Shown: positions 19,051 through 28,937, counted from the stretch's first letter. The stretch: 64,000 bases of DNA from Pseudoxanthomonas sp. SL93 (GCF_026625825.1 NZ_CP113065.1:2914001-2978000), one strand, 5' to 3'. Program-made: numbers and translations. Notes: a model not told the origin generated them from the letters alone.

Positions 19051-19314
19051 TCACAGCGGCGGCGGCTCGCCCGGCGGGGTCGTGGCGTTGCGGCGCGCCT
19101 CGGCGATCTCGCGCAGGCGGCGCAACTCGGCGGGGTCGATCATCTGCACGTCGTTGCGGCTGCTGTCGCCCACGCGCTGCGAGTACCAGCCGACGATCCA
19201 CAGCACGAACAGCGCCAGCGACGCCAGCAGGCAGACCACCATCAGCGCCATCGACGCGGTCCGCATCGCGATGAACAGCGACCCTATGCCAAGCAGCAGG
19301 AATAACCAGTGCAT
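19051..19314 (-). CDS. Small two-helix membrane protein upstream of pdxJ, function unknown
   Basis: 87 aa. Two hydrophobic helices (about 3-18 and 22-44) are followed by a charged tail with [14 protein letters not shown] and a Pro-rich end. I recognise no named family. The 22-base spacing suggests co-transcription with pdxJ. Base composition matches the neighbours, and the hydrophobic/charged pattern supports a real gene. Confidence 0.6.
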   Translation of the reverse strand: MHWLFLLLGIGSLFIAMRTASMALMVVCLLASLALFVLWIVGWYSQRVGDSSRNDVQMIDPAELRRLREIAEARRNATTPPGEPPPL

Positions 19315-19380
19315 CGTCCGTTCCCCGGGGAATCTGGCCGCATCTTACCGCTTCCCCGGGCCGCCAAAAACGGTCGCGGT

Positions 19381-20835
19381 TCACAGCAATGGCGACATCA
19401 GCCGGGCCAGCGCCTCGGGCAGGCGGTGGCGCCAGAGGGAGCGGTCGCGTTGCGGGTGGACCTGCGACGAGGCGGCGATTTCCCCTTCCAGCAGCTGGGC
19501 AAGCGTGCCGGCCACGCCGCGGTCGCGGAACATCATCGAGATCTCGAAATTCAACCGGAAGCTCCGGTGGTCGAAGTTGGCGCTGCCGATGATGGCCAGC
19601 CCGTCGTCGCACAGCAGGGCCTTGCTGTGCATCATGCGCGGCCCGTATTCGTAGACCTTGACCCCGGCCGCAAGCAGTTCGTCGAAGTAGGACCGGGCGG
19701 CCAGCGTCACCAGCCGGGAATCGCTGGTCTTCGGCACCACCAGCCGTACGTCCAGCCCGCCCAGCGCCGCCGACGTCAATGCCATGCGGGCTGCCTCGCC
19801 GGGAACGAAATACGGCGTCACCAGCCAGACCCGCTTGCGCGCCTCGTGGATGGCAGCCACCTTCAACCGGTGGATCGGTTCCCAGGCCGAGTCCGGGCCG
19901 GAGATCAACGTCTGGGTAACGATGCCCCCCTGGACGTTCGCCTCGGTGGCGCTCCACAACCGCGTGCCCTGGAAATCCTTGCGCTGCTGGCCGGTGGCAT
20001 ACACCCAGTCCTCCACGAACACCTGCTGCACGCTGCGCACCACTTCACCCTCCATGCGCAGGTGCAGGTCGCGGTACGCATCGTCGCGCAACGACTCGTC
20101 TTCCTCGTCGGTGACGTTGATGCCACCGGTGAAGGCGACCACGCCGTCGACGACCACGATCTTGCGGTGGGTGCGCAGGTTGAGCCAAGGCCGGGTGAAC
20201 GGGCGCAGACGCGTGGGATGGAACCACGCCTGTTCGCCGCCCGCGTCCAGGAGCTGTTGAAGGGTGCGACGCTTCAGGCTGCCCGAGCCCACCGCGTCCA
20301 GCAGCAACCGCACCTTCACGCCGGCGCGCGCGCGTTCGGCCAATGCTTCCAGCACACGCTGGCCGGTGCGGTCGCCATTGAAGATGTAGTACTCCACGTG
20401 CACGTGGTTCTGCGCACCGGCGATCGCATCCAGCAGCGCCTGGTAGGTGGCACAGCCGTCCACCAGCAATTGCACGGAGGTCGCGGTGGACGGGGGCAGC
20501 CCGGTGATCTTCTGCGCCAGCATCGGCAGTTCCGCGCTGTTGCCGTCGGAGGGCGCGAACACCTCGTACGTGTCCAGGCCCGCGCGCGAGCGCGAGCGGC
20601 GCAACTGCTGCCGCTTGATCTTCTGCGGCCCCAGCAGGAAGTACACCAGATAGCCCAGGTAAGGCAGCATGGCCAACGACAGCAGCCAGCTGAGGGTGGC
20701 GACCGGCTCGCGCTTCTGCAGCACGATCCACGCGCACAACGGCACCAGGTAGAGCAGCCAGGCCGCGGTGAGCCAGAGCTTGAGATGGGGGATCGACCAG
20801 AGACTGGTCCAGAGATCGTGCAGGGTCTGCAGCAT
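19381..20835 (-). CDS. cls: Cardiolipin synthase, phospholipase D superfamily
   Basis: 484 aa. The enzyme joins two phosphatidylglycerol molecules to make cardiolipin in the inner membrane. Two N-terminal membrane helices (about 20-38 and 49-68) belong to the PLDN-type region (VPLCAWIVLQKREPVATLSWLL). Two HKD catalytic motifs follow: H223-K225-D230 in THRKIVVVD with GGIN shortly after, and H403-K405-D410 in HSKALLCD with GSANFDHRSF. Length and order fit ClsA-type enzymes. It is divergent from the radical SAM gene with 56 bases between starts. Confidence 0.93.
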   Translation of the reverse strand: MLQTLHDLWTSLWSIPHLKLWLTAAWLLYLVPLCAWIVLQKREPVATLSWLLSLAMLPYLGYLVYFLLGPQKIKRQQLRRSRSRAGLDTYEVFAPSDGNSAELPMLAQKITGLPPSTATSVQLLVDGCATYQALLDAIAGAQNHVHVEYYIFNGDRTGQRVLEALAERARAGVKVRLLLDAVGSGSLKRRTLQQLLDAGGEQAWFHPTRLRPFTRPWLNLRTHRKIVVVDGVVAFTGGINVTDEEDESLRDDAYRDLHLRMEGEVVRSVQQVFVEDWVYATGQQRKDFQGTRLWSATEANVQGGIVTQTLISGPDSAWEPIHRLKVAAIHEARKRVWLVTPYFVPGEAARMALTSAALGGLDVRLVVPKTSDSRLVTLAARSYFDELLAAGVKVYEYGPRMMHSKALLCDDGLAIIGSANFDHRSFRLNFEISMMFRDRGVAGTLAQLLEGEIAASSQVHPQRDRSLWRHRLPEALARLMSPLL

Positions 20836-20891
20836 GCGGCAATTCTAGCCGTGTCGCCGCCCATGCGACGGCGCGGGCGTACCCTTGCGCC

Positions 20892-21980
20892 ATGGGCGCG
20901 CCAAAGCAACCAGGCATCAAGGGACGGGGTTCGACCGGTTATCTGCCGGGGCGCTATGCCGTCACCACGCCCGAGGCCGTCGACGATGGCTGGCACGATA
21001 CCGATCACGAAGGCGACATCGCCTCGTCGCCCCGCACGGAAGTCCGCGAGGAAGCCGCACGCAGCATCATCAGCCGCAACCAGTCGCCGGACATTCCATT
21101 CTCGCAGTCGCTCAACCCGTACCGTGGTTGCGAGCACGGATGTTCCTACTGCTTCGCACGGCCCTCGCATGCCTACCTGGACCTGTCACCGGGACTGGAT
21201 TTCGAAACCCGGATCTTCGCCAAGACCAATGCGCCCGACGTGCTGCGCCGCGAACTGGCCAGGCCCGGTTACCAGGTCAGCCCGATCTCGCTGGGCATCA
21301 ACACCGATGCCTACCAGCCCACCGAGCGCAGACTGCAGCTGACACGGCGCATCATCGAAGTGTTGGCCGAAACCCGGCATCCTTTTTCACTGATTACCAA
21401 GAACGCGCTGGTCGAACGCGACCTGGACCTGCTCGCACCGCTGGCACGCGAGCATCTGGTGCATGTCTATTTCTCCATCACCACGCTGGACAACGGCTTG
21501 TCGTCGCGCCTGGAGCCGCGGGCTTCCGCGCCGCATGCGCGGCTGCGGGCGGTCCGCCGGCTGAGCGAGGCGGGCGTGCCGGTTGGCGTGATGTTCGCGC
21601 CGGTCATCCCCTGGGTGAACGACCACGAGCTGGAAGCGGTGCTCGAAGCGGCGCGGGATGCCGGCGCAACGGCGGCCGGTTATGTATTGCTGCGTCTGCC
21701 ACACGAAGTCGCGCCGTTGTTCCGCGACTGGCTGCAGACGCACCACCCGCAACGCGCGGAGCATGTGATGAGCACCGTCCAGCAGCTGCGCGGTGGCAAG
21801 GACTACGATGCCCGCTTCGGCAGCCGCATGCGCGGCGAGGGCGTCTACGCCGACCTGCTGGCCAGGCGTTTTGCGCTGGCGCGCAAACGCTTCGGCTACG
21901 CGGGCAGGCGGCATCCCCCGCTGGCGTGCGACCTGTTCGTGCCGCCGCGCAAACCTTCGCCGCAGGGCGAACTGTTCTGA
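20892..21980 (+). CDS. PA0069-family radical SAM protein
   Basis: 362 aa. The [4Fe-4S] cluster motif is CEHGCSYC (Cys80, Cys84, Cys87), followed by the family's FARPSHAYL. The protein resembles COG1533 / SplB-like radical SAM proteins typified by Pseudomonas PA0069; these are widespread, but the substrate is not established to my knowledge. SLGINTDAYQPTERR and FAPVIPWVNDHELEAVL are conserved family blocks. The flanking oxygenase and cardiolipin synthase genes give no functional clue. Confidence 0.88.
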   Translation: MGAPKQPGIKGRGSTGYLPGRYAVTTPEAVDDGWHDTDHEGDIASSPRTEVREEAARSIISRNQSPDIPFSQSLNPYRGCEHGCSYCFARPSHAYLDLSPGLDFETRIFAKTNAPDVLRRELARPGYQVSPISLGINTDAYQPTERRLQLTRRIIEVLAETRHPFSLITKNALVERDLDLLAPLAREHLVHVYFSITTLDNGLSSRLEPRASAPHARLRAVRRLSEAGVPVGVMFAPVIPWVNDHELEAVLEAARDAGATAAGYVLLRLPHEVAPLFRDWLQTHHPQRAEHVMSTVQQLRGGKDYDARFGSRMRGEGVYADLLARRFALARKRFGYAGRRHPPLACDLFVPPRKPSPQGELF

Positions 21981-21990
21981 GGCGTCGGCG

Positions 21991-22704
21991 TCAGCGGTTG
22001 CCGTACAACCGTTCCGCGCGCTGGAACAGGATCCAGCTGGTCGCGATGTACTTGTCGCCGCCGACCGGCCGGTTGCCGCGATGCGTGTGGGTGAAGGCGG
22101 TGGGTGCGATCAGCAGGCTGCCGGTGCGCGGCACGATCTTGCGCTGCTGGTGGAAGAACTCGGTTTCCCCTTGCTCGAACCCGTCGTTGAGGTAGAGCGT
22201 CCACAGCACGTGGCGGTGCAGCGACTCCGCATCCGGGCCCTTCGGGAACAGCTCGCAGTGCCAGTACGGGTAGCCGCCTTCCCCGGCGGGATAGCGCTGC
22301 AGGTTGATCCGCCCCGGCACGAACACCGCCATCACCAGGCGCATCAGCGCCTCGTCGTCCATGCTGGCGACGTCCTCGTAACCCAGGCGATGCAGCTGCC
22401 CGTCGGCGCCTGGCTGCTGCAGCATCAGCGGCGCGATCAGGCTGAAGGGATAGGTGCGCAGGTACTGCTTCAGGCCGGCGAGCACGGCCAGGTTGAGGCG
22501 CTGTTCCACGTCGCGCCAGTCGGCCAGTCCGCTGATGCTGATGTCGCGGCTGTGCTTGAGCTCGGGATGGTGCCCACCCCCGACCTGCCCCGGCTGGTCC
22601 TGCCGGCTGGCATCGAAGCGTTCCACGATGGCGCGGCACGTCGCCGCGTCCAGCGCATCGTGATAGACCTCGATGAAGTCTGCGGGATGGGGATTCGACG
22701 TCAT
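21991..22704 (-). CDS. 2-oxoglutarate/Fe(II)-dependent oxygenase
   Basis: 237 aa. The C-terminal half shows the double-stranded beta-helix iron site: HCE (His149, Glu151, an HxE variant of HxD), with the distal histidine in FTHTHRG (His206 or His208) and a nearby basic residue for 2-oxoglutarate. The surroundings (WTLYLNDGFEQGETEFFHQQ, PKTGSLLIAPTA-like) match the prolyl-hydroxylase-like 2OG-Fe(II) superfamily. It converges with the radical SAM gene (10 bases apart). Substrate unknown. Confidence 0.82.
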   Translation of the reverse strand: MTSNPHPADFIEVYHDALDAATCRAIVERFDASRQDQPGQVGGGHHPELKHSRDISISGLADWRDVEQRLNLAVLAGLKQYLRTYPFSLIAPLMLQQPGADGQLHRLGYEDVASMDDEALMRLVMAVFVPGRINLQRYPAGEGGYPYWHCELFPKGPDAESLHRHVLWTLYLNDGFEQGETEFFHQQRKIVPRTGSLLIAPTAFTHTHRGNRPVGGDKYIATSWILFQRAERLYGNR

Positions 22705-22738
22705 GGCCGGATTCTAGCCGCCCGCCTGCGCAGGGTGG

Positions 22739-23770
22739 TCAGGCCGCCGCGGTGTCGTGCGCGCGGTGGTATGCGACTGCCGCCTCGACTTCGTGCTTCG
22801 AGCCCAGGAATACCGGCACGCGCTGGTGCAATTGCGTGGGTTGCAGCGACAGGATGTCCTCGCGCCCGGTGCTGGCGGCGCCGCCGGCCTGTTCGACCAG
22901 CATGCCCATCGGGTTGGCCTCGTACATCAGGCGCAGCTTGCCGGCCTTGCCCGGGTCCTTGCGGTCCCACGGATAGATGAAGATGCCGCCGCGGGTCAGG
23001 ATGCGGTGCACGTCGGCCACCATGCTGGCGATCCAGCGCATGTTGAAATCCTTCCCGCGCGGGCCTTCCCTGCCGGCGAGCAGATCGCTGACGTAGCCCT
23101 GCATCGGCGCTTCCCAGTGGCGCTGGTTCGACATGTTGATGGCGAACTCCTTCGTCTCCTCCGGGATGCGCATGTCGCGCTGGGTCAGCACGAACGCACC
23201 CTGCTCGCGGTCCAGCGTGAACGCATGGGTGCCGTTGCCCGTGGTCAGCACCAGCATCGTGCTCGGGCCATAGATGCAGTAGCCGGCGGCGACCTGGTCG
23301 CGTCCGGGCTGCAGGAAATGCTCGTCGCCCGGCGTGGTCACGCCGTCCGGGCTGCGCAGCACGGAGAAGATGGTGCCGACGGAGACGTTGACGTCGATGT
23401 TCGAGCTGCCGTCCAGCGGATCGAACAGCAGCAGAAAGCCGCCACGCGGATACGCATCCGGGATCGGCTGGCTGTGGTCCATTTCCTCCGAGGCGCACGC
23501 GGCCAGATGACCGCCCCAGGCGTTGGCTTCCAGCAGGATGTCGTTGCTCAGCACGTCCAGCTTCTTCTGCGCCTCGCCCTGCACGTTGCCGGTGCCGGCG
23601 TCGCCCAGCACGCCGCCCAGCGCACCCTTGCTGACCGCAATGGAGATGCTGGTGCAGGCACGGGCCACCACCGCGATCAGCTGGCGAAGGTCGGCGCTGA
23701 TGCGGCCGGCGCGCTGTTCCTCGATCAGGTAGCGGCTCAGCGAGACGGCGGATGGAGCGGAAGCGGGCAT
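22739..23770 (-). CDS. fbp: Class 1 fructose-1,6-bisphosphatase
   Basis: 343 aa from ATG 23770 ([19 protein letters not shown]). The enzyme removes the 1-phosphate from fructose 1,6-bisphosphate, the committing step of gluconeogenesis. Metal and substrate motifs: [21 protein letters not shown] and [13 protein letters not shown]; the C-terminus [14 protein letters not shown] is typical. An upstream in-frame ATG at 23800 would add 10 residues; neither start has a strong ribosome site. Divergent from the MgtC/DUF4010 gene. Confidence 0.96.
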   Translation of the reverse strand: MPASAPSAVSLSRYLIEEQRAGRISADLRQLIAVVARACTSISIAVSKGALGGVLGDAGTGNVQGEAQKKLDVLSNDILLEANAWGGHLAACASEEMDHSQPIPDAYPRGGFLLLFDPLDGSSNIDVNVSVGTIFSVLRSPDGVTTPGDEHFLQPGRDQVAAGYCIYGPSTMLVLTTGNGTHAFTLDREQGAFVLTQRDMRIPEETKEFAINMSNQRHWEAPMQGYVSDLLAGREGPRGKDFNMRWIASMVADVHRILTRGGIFIYPWDRKDPGKAGKLRLMYEANPMGMLVEQAGGAASTGREDILSLQPTQLHQRVPVFLGSKHEVEAAVAYHRAHDTAAA

Positions 23771-23866
23771 GATGGGATCCACGGCGAACGGTGCGCGCAT
23801 TGTCCGGGTTGATGGGACCAATGCAAGACCATTCGCTATGCTCACCGTTCGGACAGGAACGACGCG

Positions 23867-25099
23867 ATGGACGACACAACCCCGGAAACCTGGCTGGCGC
23901 TGTCCTCGGCGCTGGGCCTGGGCCTGCTGATCGGTCTGGTGCGCGAGCGCAGCCAAGGGCACGCGCACGGCATCGCCGGCCTGCGCACGCATGCACTGGT
24001 GGCGCTGGGCGCGGCGGTGGCGGCCTGGTTGGGCCTGCCGGTGCTGCTGGTGGGGCTGGGGGTGACCGGCGTGCTGGCGGCCATGGGCTACCGGGCCACG
24101 CGCCGTGACGACCCGGGCCTGACCAGTGAGGTCACGCTGGTGCTGACCTACCTGCTGGGCGCGATGGCCATGCGTGCCCCGGCGCTGGCCGCGGGGCTGG
24201 CGGTGGTGGTGGCGGTGCTGCTGTACGCCAAGGAACCGCTGCATGAACTCACCCGCGAGACCTTCAGCGAGCGCGAGGTGTTCGACGGCCTGCTGCTGCT
24301 GGCGTCCGCGCTGGTCATCCTGCCGATCCTGCCGGACCGGCCGATCGGGCCATTCGAAGCGATCAACCTGGCGACCATCTGGAAACTGGTGGTGCTGGTG
24401 ATGGCGGTCAGTGCGCTGGGGCATGTGGTGCTGCGCCTGGTCGGCAACCGCTGGGGGCTGGCAGCGGCCGGGTTCTTCGCCGGCTACGTGTCGTCCACTG
24501 CCGCGACCATCGGTTTTGGCCAGCGGGCGAAGGAAACGCCGGCCCTGATGCGTTCCGCGGTGGCCGCCGCGCTGCTGGCAAACCTGGCGTCGCTGAGCCT
24601 GTGCGTGCCCATCCTGTGGGCCGTGTCGCCGGCACTGGTGCGTGACCTGCTGCCGGAACTCTGCGCCATCGGCGCCGTGCTGCTGGCCGGGGGACTGCTG
24701 GGCCTGCGTGCGGGCCGCGAGGAAACGGTGAAGCCGCCGACCTCGGAAAGCCGCATGTTCCGCTTCGGCCAGGCGCTCGGCTTTGCCTTGCTGGTCGCGG
24801 CACTGAGCTTCATCGCGGCCGCGCTGGCCGCGTGGATCGGCCCACGCGGCGCGATGGCCGCCGCGGCCCTGTCGGCGATGGCCGAACTGCATGCCGCCGT
24901 CGCCACGCTGGCCAACCAGTTTTCGCGCGGCGGCCTGGCAGCGGCGGAAGCGCGCTGGTGGATGCTGGCCTTGCTCGGCGCCAGCCTGGTCGCGAAATCG
25001 GTGATCGCCTGGGTCAGCGGCGGGGCCGCTTATGGCATGCGGGTGTCGGCGGGCCTGCTGGTGGCGCTGGCTGCGGGCGCGGCGATGGTGGTGTTCTGA
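23867..25099 (+). CDS. MgtC/SapB N-terminal plus DUF4010 membrane protein
   Basis: 410 aa, very hydrophobic, about 11-12 membrane segments. The N-terminal block [15 protein letters not shown]...[20 protein letters not shown] is the MgtC/SapB domain; the second half ([36 protein letters not shown]) is the DUF4010 domain. Proteins with this architecture are common in proteobacteria; a role in ion homeostasis or acid tolerance is suggested by the family name only. It ends just before a REP pair and converges on a response-regulator gene. Confidence 0.85.
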   Translation: MDDTTPETWLALSSALGLGLLIGLVRERSQGHAHGIAGLRTHALVALGAAVAAWLGLPVLLVGLGVTGVLAAMGYRATRRDDPGLTSEVTLVLTYLLGAMAMRAPALAAGLAVVVAVLLYAKEPLHELTRETFSEREVFDGLLLLASALVILPILPDRPIGPFEAINLATIWKLVVLVMAVSALGHVVLRLVGNRWGLAAAGFFAGYVSSTAATIGFGQRAKETPALMRSAVAAALLANLASLSLCVPILWAVSPALVRDLLPELCAIGAVLLAGGLLGLRAGREETVKPPTSESRMFRFGQALGFALLVAALSFIAAALAAWIGPRGAMAAAALSAMAELHAAVATLANQFSRGGLAAAEARWWMLALLGASLVAKSVIAWVSGGAAYGMRVSAGLLVALAAGAAMVVF

Positions 25100-25111
25100 G
25101 CCTGGCTTTTC

Positions 25112-25256
25112 TGTAGGAGCGACGTGAGTCGCGACCGGGGCACCGAATCGCCGTGGAACACGACACCTTCGCGAGAAGGGATTGCCGATCCGTTCCGTGT
25201 CACTGAAAGAACCGGGTGATGGTGAGCGTGCGGTCGCGACTCACGTCGCTCCTACA
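25112..25256. repeat. Inverted pair of REP elements, locus A
   Basis: Arms at 25112-25136 and 25232-25256 are exact 25-base inverted copies (starting TGTAGGAGCGACGTGAG), each with an internal GCGAC-GTCGC palindrome. The 95-base interior holds no gene. The pair sits between the convergent 3' ends of the DUF4010 and response-regulator genes. Three more pairs of the family occur at about 37.2, 46.7 and 50.8 kb. Confidence 0.9.
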
Positions 25257-25270
25257 AACACCCAGCGGAC

Positions 25271-25900
25271 TCAGATGATCCGTAGCGTGATCGCCTTCAG
25301 CACGGCGCGCGTGCGATCGCGCGTGCCGAGTTTGTCCAGGATGGTGGAGACATAGTTCTTCACCGTGCCTTCGGCCAGGAACAGCGTGCGCGCGATTTCC
25401 TTGTTCGAATATCCACCCGCCAACAGCCTCAGGATCGCCACCTCGCGTTCACTGAAGGTATCGCTGGGCGGCGCTTCGTCGCGGAAGCGGAAGCGTGCGC
25501 GCACGGGATCGGTGCTGACCGGCTGCAGCAGCGTCTCGCCTGCGGCCACGCGCCGGATGGCGTCGTGCAGGTCTTCCGGAGCGGCATCCTTCAGCAGGAA
25601 ACCCTGCGCACCGGCTTCCGTCGCGCGCAGCAGCAGGTCGCTGTCGTCGAACGTGGTCAGCAGCAGCACCGGGGTGCGGTCCCCCCGCTCGCGCAGCCTG
25701 ATCAGGGCGTCGATGCCGTCGACGCCGGGCATGCGGATGTCGCTCAGCACCACGTCCACCGGCTGTGCCTCCAGCTTGGCGAGCAGGTCCGCGCCGTCGT
25801 CGGCCTCGAACACCACGTCCACCCGCTGCGCCTTCAACAACGCGCGCAGGCCGGCGCGCACCAGGGCCTGGTCATCGGCCAGGGCGACCCGCACGCTCAT
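25271..25900 (-). CDS. LuxR/NarL-family response regulator
   Basis: 209 aa. Receiver domain (about 1-118) with acidic pocket DD (9-10), phospho-acceptor Asp54 in VVLSDIRMPG, the T/S switch in LLLTTF and Lys in GFLLKDA. A LuxR-type helix-turn-helix follows: FSEREVAILRLLAGGYSNKEIA and EGTVKNYVSTILDKL at about 148-190. Its ATG overlaps the kinase stop by 4 bases, so the pair is translationally coupled and forms a DesR/DesK-like system. Signal and targets are unknown. Confidence 0.93.
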   Translation of the reverse strand: MSVRVALADDQALVRAGLRALLKAQRVDVVFEADDGADLLAKLEAQPVDVVLSDIRMPGVDGIDALIRLRERGDRTPVLLLTTFDDSDLLLRATEAGAQGFLLKDAAPEDLHDAIRRVAAGETLLQPVSTDPVRARFRFRDEAPPSDTFSEREVAILRLLAGGYSNKEIARTLFLAEGTVKNYVSTILDKLGTRDRTRAVLKAITLRII

Positions 25901-27003
25901 GCGGGCAGCCTCACGTCCAGGCGCAGGCCGCCGGTAGGGCTGTTGCCCAGGCGAAGGTCGCCGCCCAGCGCCGCGACGCGCTCGCGGATGCCGGCCAAGC
26001 CGTTGCCTTCGCGCATGCCGCCCTTGAGCCTGCCATCGTCCTCGATGCGCACGCGCATGTGGGTGTCCTCGTTGCTAAGCCAGACGGTCAACGTCTCCGC
26101 ATTGGCGTGCCGTGCGGCATTGGTCAGGCACTCCTGCACGATGCGCAGCAGCGACTCCGCCACGGCCGGATCGGCGATGCGGATGTCTTCCCCAATACGC
26201 AGATCCAGCACAGGCCGTGGCAACGGCGCGGCGAGGGCACGGATCGCGGTCTGCAGATCCAGCCCGCGCGAATCGCGCAGGGCCTGCACGACGTTGCGGA
26301 TATCGTCCAGCAACTCGGTGGACAACTGCTGCGCGATGCGGACTTCATCGCGGACGGCGAACACGGGGTCGCTGGCCAGCGCCCGCAGGTTGAGCTTCAT
26401 CGCCGTGAGCTTGTGGCCGGCCACGTCGTGCAGCTCGCGTGCCACGCGCAGGCGTTCGGCATCACGCGCGCTGTCGGCCAGCAGCGCCCGCGTGGCCAGC
26501 AGGTCCGCATTCACCAGTGCCAACTGGTCGCGGGATTCCTCGGAGCGACGCGCGTAGTGCACGCACAGGCCGGCGAGCGCCTGGAAGCCGACGTTGATCA
26601 GCGTCATCGTCAGCGGCGCGTCGAACCCGTGGTGCACCATCAGCGTGTAGAACGCCACGTTCAGCACCAGCGCGGCGCCGATGACCGCGCGTGGCGACAG
26701 CACGTTGACCGCGCATGCCACCCAGACCACCAGCAGCACCTGCGCGGTGCCCACGCGCGGCGTCAGCCATGCCAGCAGCAGGGCGAGTCCGGCCATCGCC
26801 ACCAGGGCGATCCGCCGCTGCCGCTCCCAGCTGTCCGGTGCCAGGGCGAACAGCAGGAATCCCAGCGCATACGCCCCGAGAGCGGCGGCCGCGGCCGGCA
26901 TCACTTCCGGCGGCAGGAAGCGCAGGCCCAGGCTCACCGCGCCGAGCGTGAACACGCCCGCCAGCGTCATCGGTTCGCGAAATCGGTTCAGGGTCTGCCA
27001 CAT
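25897..27003 (-). CDS. Sensor histidine kinase, HisKA_3 (DesK/NarX type)
   Basis: 368 aa. The N-terminal half has six hydrophobic segments (about 15-30, 36-52, 66-84, 88-106, 108-125, 130-150) and no large periplasmic domain, so it probably senses something in or at the membrane. The dimerisation and phospho-acceptor motif RVARELHDVAGHKLTAMKLNL supplies the catalytic histidine. The HATPase domain has QECLTNAARHANA (N box) and GNGLAGIRERVAALGG (G boxes). It starts the kinase-regulator operon. Confidence 0.92.
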   Translation of the reverse strand: MWQTLNRFREPMTLAGVFTLGAVSLGLRFLPPEVMPAAAAALGAYALGFLLFALAPDSWERQRRIALVAMAGLALLLAWLTPRVGTAQVLLVVWVACAVNVLSPRAVIGAALVLNVAFYTLMVHHGFDAPLTMTLINVGFQALAGLCVHYARRSEESRDQLALVNADLLATRALLADSARDAERLRVARELHDVAGHKLTAMKLNLRALASDPVFAVRDEVRIAQQLSTELLDDIRNVVQALRDSRGLDLQTAIRALAAPLPRPVLDLRIGEDIRIADPAVAESLLRIVQECLTNAARHANAETLTVWLSNEDTHMRVRIEDDGRLKGGMREGNGLAGIRERVAALGGDLRLGNSPTGGLRLDVRLPA

Positions 27004-27087
27004 GCCCCCATGCTGTCGCGCGCGGCGTGCAGAGGCAATGGGTAGGGCGAAAGTGGTGACTTCCGGCAGGTCAGTGCTGCGTCGCCG

Positions 27088-28281
27088 TCAGAAAGCATCA
27101 CCCGGCACGCGCACCGCGCCTTCCATCAGCACCCGCGCGCTGCGGCTCATGATGGCCTTGGTGGCGGACCACTGACCATCCACCTGCCTGAGCTCCGCCC
27201 CGACCCGCAGCGTGCCCGACGGATGGCCGAACACCACCACCTCGCGCGTGCCGCCGCCCGCCGCGGCATTGACCACGGTGCCGGGCACGGCAGCCGCGGC
27301 GGCGATGGCGACCGACGCGGTGCCCATCATCGCGTGGTGCAGCTTGCCCATCGACATGGCGCGCGCCAGCAGGTCGATGCCGGTCGCATGGACCGGCTTG
27401 CCGCTCGACGACAGGTAATCCTTCGGTGGCGCGACGAAAGCCACCTTCGGCGTCAGTGGGCGCTTGGCCGCGGCGGCGACGTCGGCGACCAGGCCCATGC
27501 GGACCGCGGCGTGCGCGCGGATCGCCTCCAGCCTGGCGAGTGCGGCGTTGTCTTCGTTGATCGCGCCCTGCAGCTCGGTGCCGTCGTAACCCAGCGCCGC
27601 CGCTTCGACGAACACCACCGGTACGCCCGCATTGATCATCGTGGCCTTGAACACGCCTACGCCGGGCACCTCAAGGTCGTCGACGAGATGGCCGGTGGGG
27701 AACATCGCACCACCGCCATCGCCTTCGCCCTCGTCGGCCGGATCGATGAACTCCAGCTGCACTTCCGCGGCCGGGAAGGTCACGCCGTCCAGTTCGAAAT
27801 CGCCGGTTTCCTGCACCTCGCCACCGCTGACCTGTACGTGGGCGATGATGGTCTTCTGGATGTTGGCCTGCCAGATGCGCACGGTGCACAGTCCATCGCG
27901 CGGCACGCGTGCCGGGTCGACCATGCCGTTCGCGATCGCGAATGGTCCGACCGCCGACGACAGGTTGCCGCAGTTGCCGCTCCAGTCGATGAAGGCCTCG
28001 TTGATCGGCACCTGCCCGTACAGGTAATCCACGTCATGGTCCGGCTGCGTGCTCGGCGAGACGATCACCACCTTGCTGGTGCTCGACGTCGCCCCGCCCA
28101 TGCCGTCGGTGTGCTTGCCATACGGATCGGGCGAGCCGATCACGCGGCTCAGCAGCGCATCGCGCGCCGGCCCCGGCGCCTGTGCGCGCTCTGGCAGGTC
28201 CTGCAGGCGGAAGAACACGCCTTTCGACGTGCCGCCGCGCATGTAGGTGGCGGGGATGCGGGTCTGGGGAACTGAGTTCAT
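27088..28281 (-). CDS. prpF: 2-methylaconitate cis-trans isomerase PrpF
   Basis: 397 aa from ATG 28281 (MNSVPQTRIPATYMRGGTSK); an upstream in-frame extension is discarded because the family starts at this point. PrpF isomerises the 2-methylaconitate made by AcnD so that aconitase can finish conversion to 2-methylisocitrate. Clear motifs are YMRGGTSKGVFF, IDWSGNCGNLSSAVGPFAI and FGHPSGTL near the C-terminus. It is normally next to acnD; here two unrelated small genes lie between. prpB and prpC are not in the window. Confidence 0.94.
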   Translation of the reverse strand: MNSVPQTRIPATYMRGGTSKGVFFRLQDLPERAQAPGPARDALLSRVIGSPDPYGKHTDGMGGATSSTSKVVIVSPSTQPDHDVDYLYGQVPINEAFIDWSGNCGNLSSAVGPFAIANGMVDPARVPRDGLCTVRIWQANIQKTIIAHVQVSGGEVQETGDFELDGVTFPAAEVQLEFIDPADEGEGDGGGAMFPTGHLVDDLEVPGVGVFKATMINAGVPVVFVEAAALGYDGTELQGAINEDNAALARLEAIRAHAAVRMGLVADVAAAAKRPLTPKVAFVAPPKDYLSSSGKPVHATGIDLLARAMSMGKLHHAMMGTASVAIAAAAAVPGTVVNAAAGGGTREVVVFGHPSGTLRVGAELRQVDGQWSATKAIMSRSARVLMEGAVRVPGDAF

Positions 28282-28295
28282 TTGAAAATACCTAA

Positions 28296-28937
28296 TCAGA
28301 TGTTTGTATCTGTTGAGAACAAAGCGCCCTGGAAAACACGACCACGCTCGGGCTCCAGCACCCAACGACCGAGGGTTTCGTAAGCGTATGGGCGCCCACC
28401 TCCGACGACCAGTTCGATCTCATCGATAGACCATGGGATCGTCCTGAAATGTAGGTCACGGGCAAGTGGAGTCGCGCCTCCATAACAAATTGAAATGTGC
28501 GGACTGTGACCACCGCCTGCCGGTAGTCCCGCAGCGACCAACGCTGAATTCAAATGGGAGACAACAGGGACCAGATGTTCACGCTGCGAGTTCGGGCCGC
28601 GGATTTCCCAGTGGGCGTCGACGTCCTTACCGGAACAATGAATGCGGTCAAGATGTAACAGGACCGACTCTGCTTTCAATTTGTTCCCAGCTTCCATCAT
28701 TGCGTGCCGGGCATAGGGTGTGTCGCGATAGCGATCCGAGACGGATTGATGACGTAGAGCTTCAGGGACGATATGTCTTCCCAAACGTCCAGACAGCTCG
28801 TACTGACTAGTCTCAAACTCAAACAACCGTCTCGGCTCGCCGAGGAACCTAGCGAGAAATAGCAGGCGGCTCTTTCCCGCATCTCTGATGGGGTCCCAAA
28901 AGAATTCATCCCCAAACTGTTCGCCTGCGTAGATCAT
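28296..28937 (-). CDS. 2'-5' RNA ligase-family (2H phosphoesterase-like) protein, low GC
   Basis: 213 aa. The C-terminal half contains HSPHISICYG, one of the two H-x-[ST] motifs of 2H phosphoesterases; the first motif is degenerate (LLHLDRIHC), so activity is doubtful. Conserved-looking blocks are KAESVLLHLDRIH, AHWEIRGPNS and IDEIELVVGGGRPYAYETLG. By eye the GC content is in the mid-50s %, clearly below the neighbours, and codon choice is less biased, suggesting later acquisition. Its ATG overlaps the SRPBCC stop by 4 bases (ATGA), and prpF begins 14 bases beyond it, so it sits cleanly in the operon. Confidence 0.72.
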   Translation of the reverse strand: MIYAGEQFGDEFFWDPIRDAGKSRLLFLARFLGEPRRLFEFETSQYELSGRLGRHIVPEALRHQSVSDRYRDTPYARHAMMEAGNKLKAESVLLHLDRIHCSGKDVDAHWEIRGPNSQREHLVPVVSHLNSALVAAGLPAGGGHSPHISICYGGATPLARDLHFRTIPWSIDEIELVVGGGRPYAYETLGRWVLEPERGRVFQGALFSTDTNI

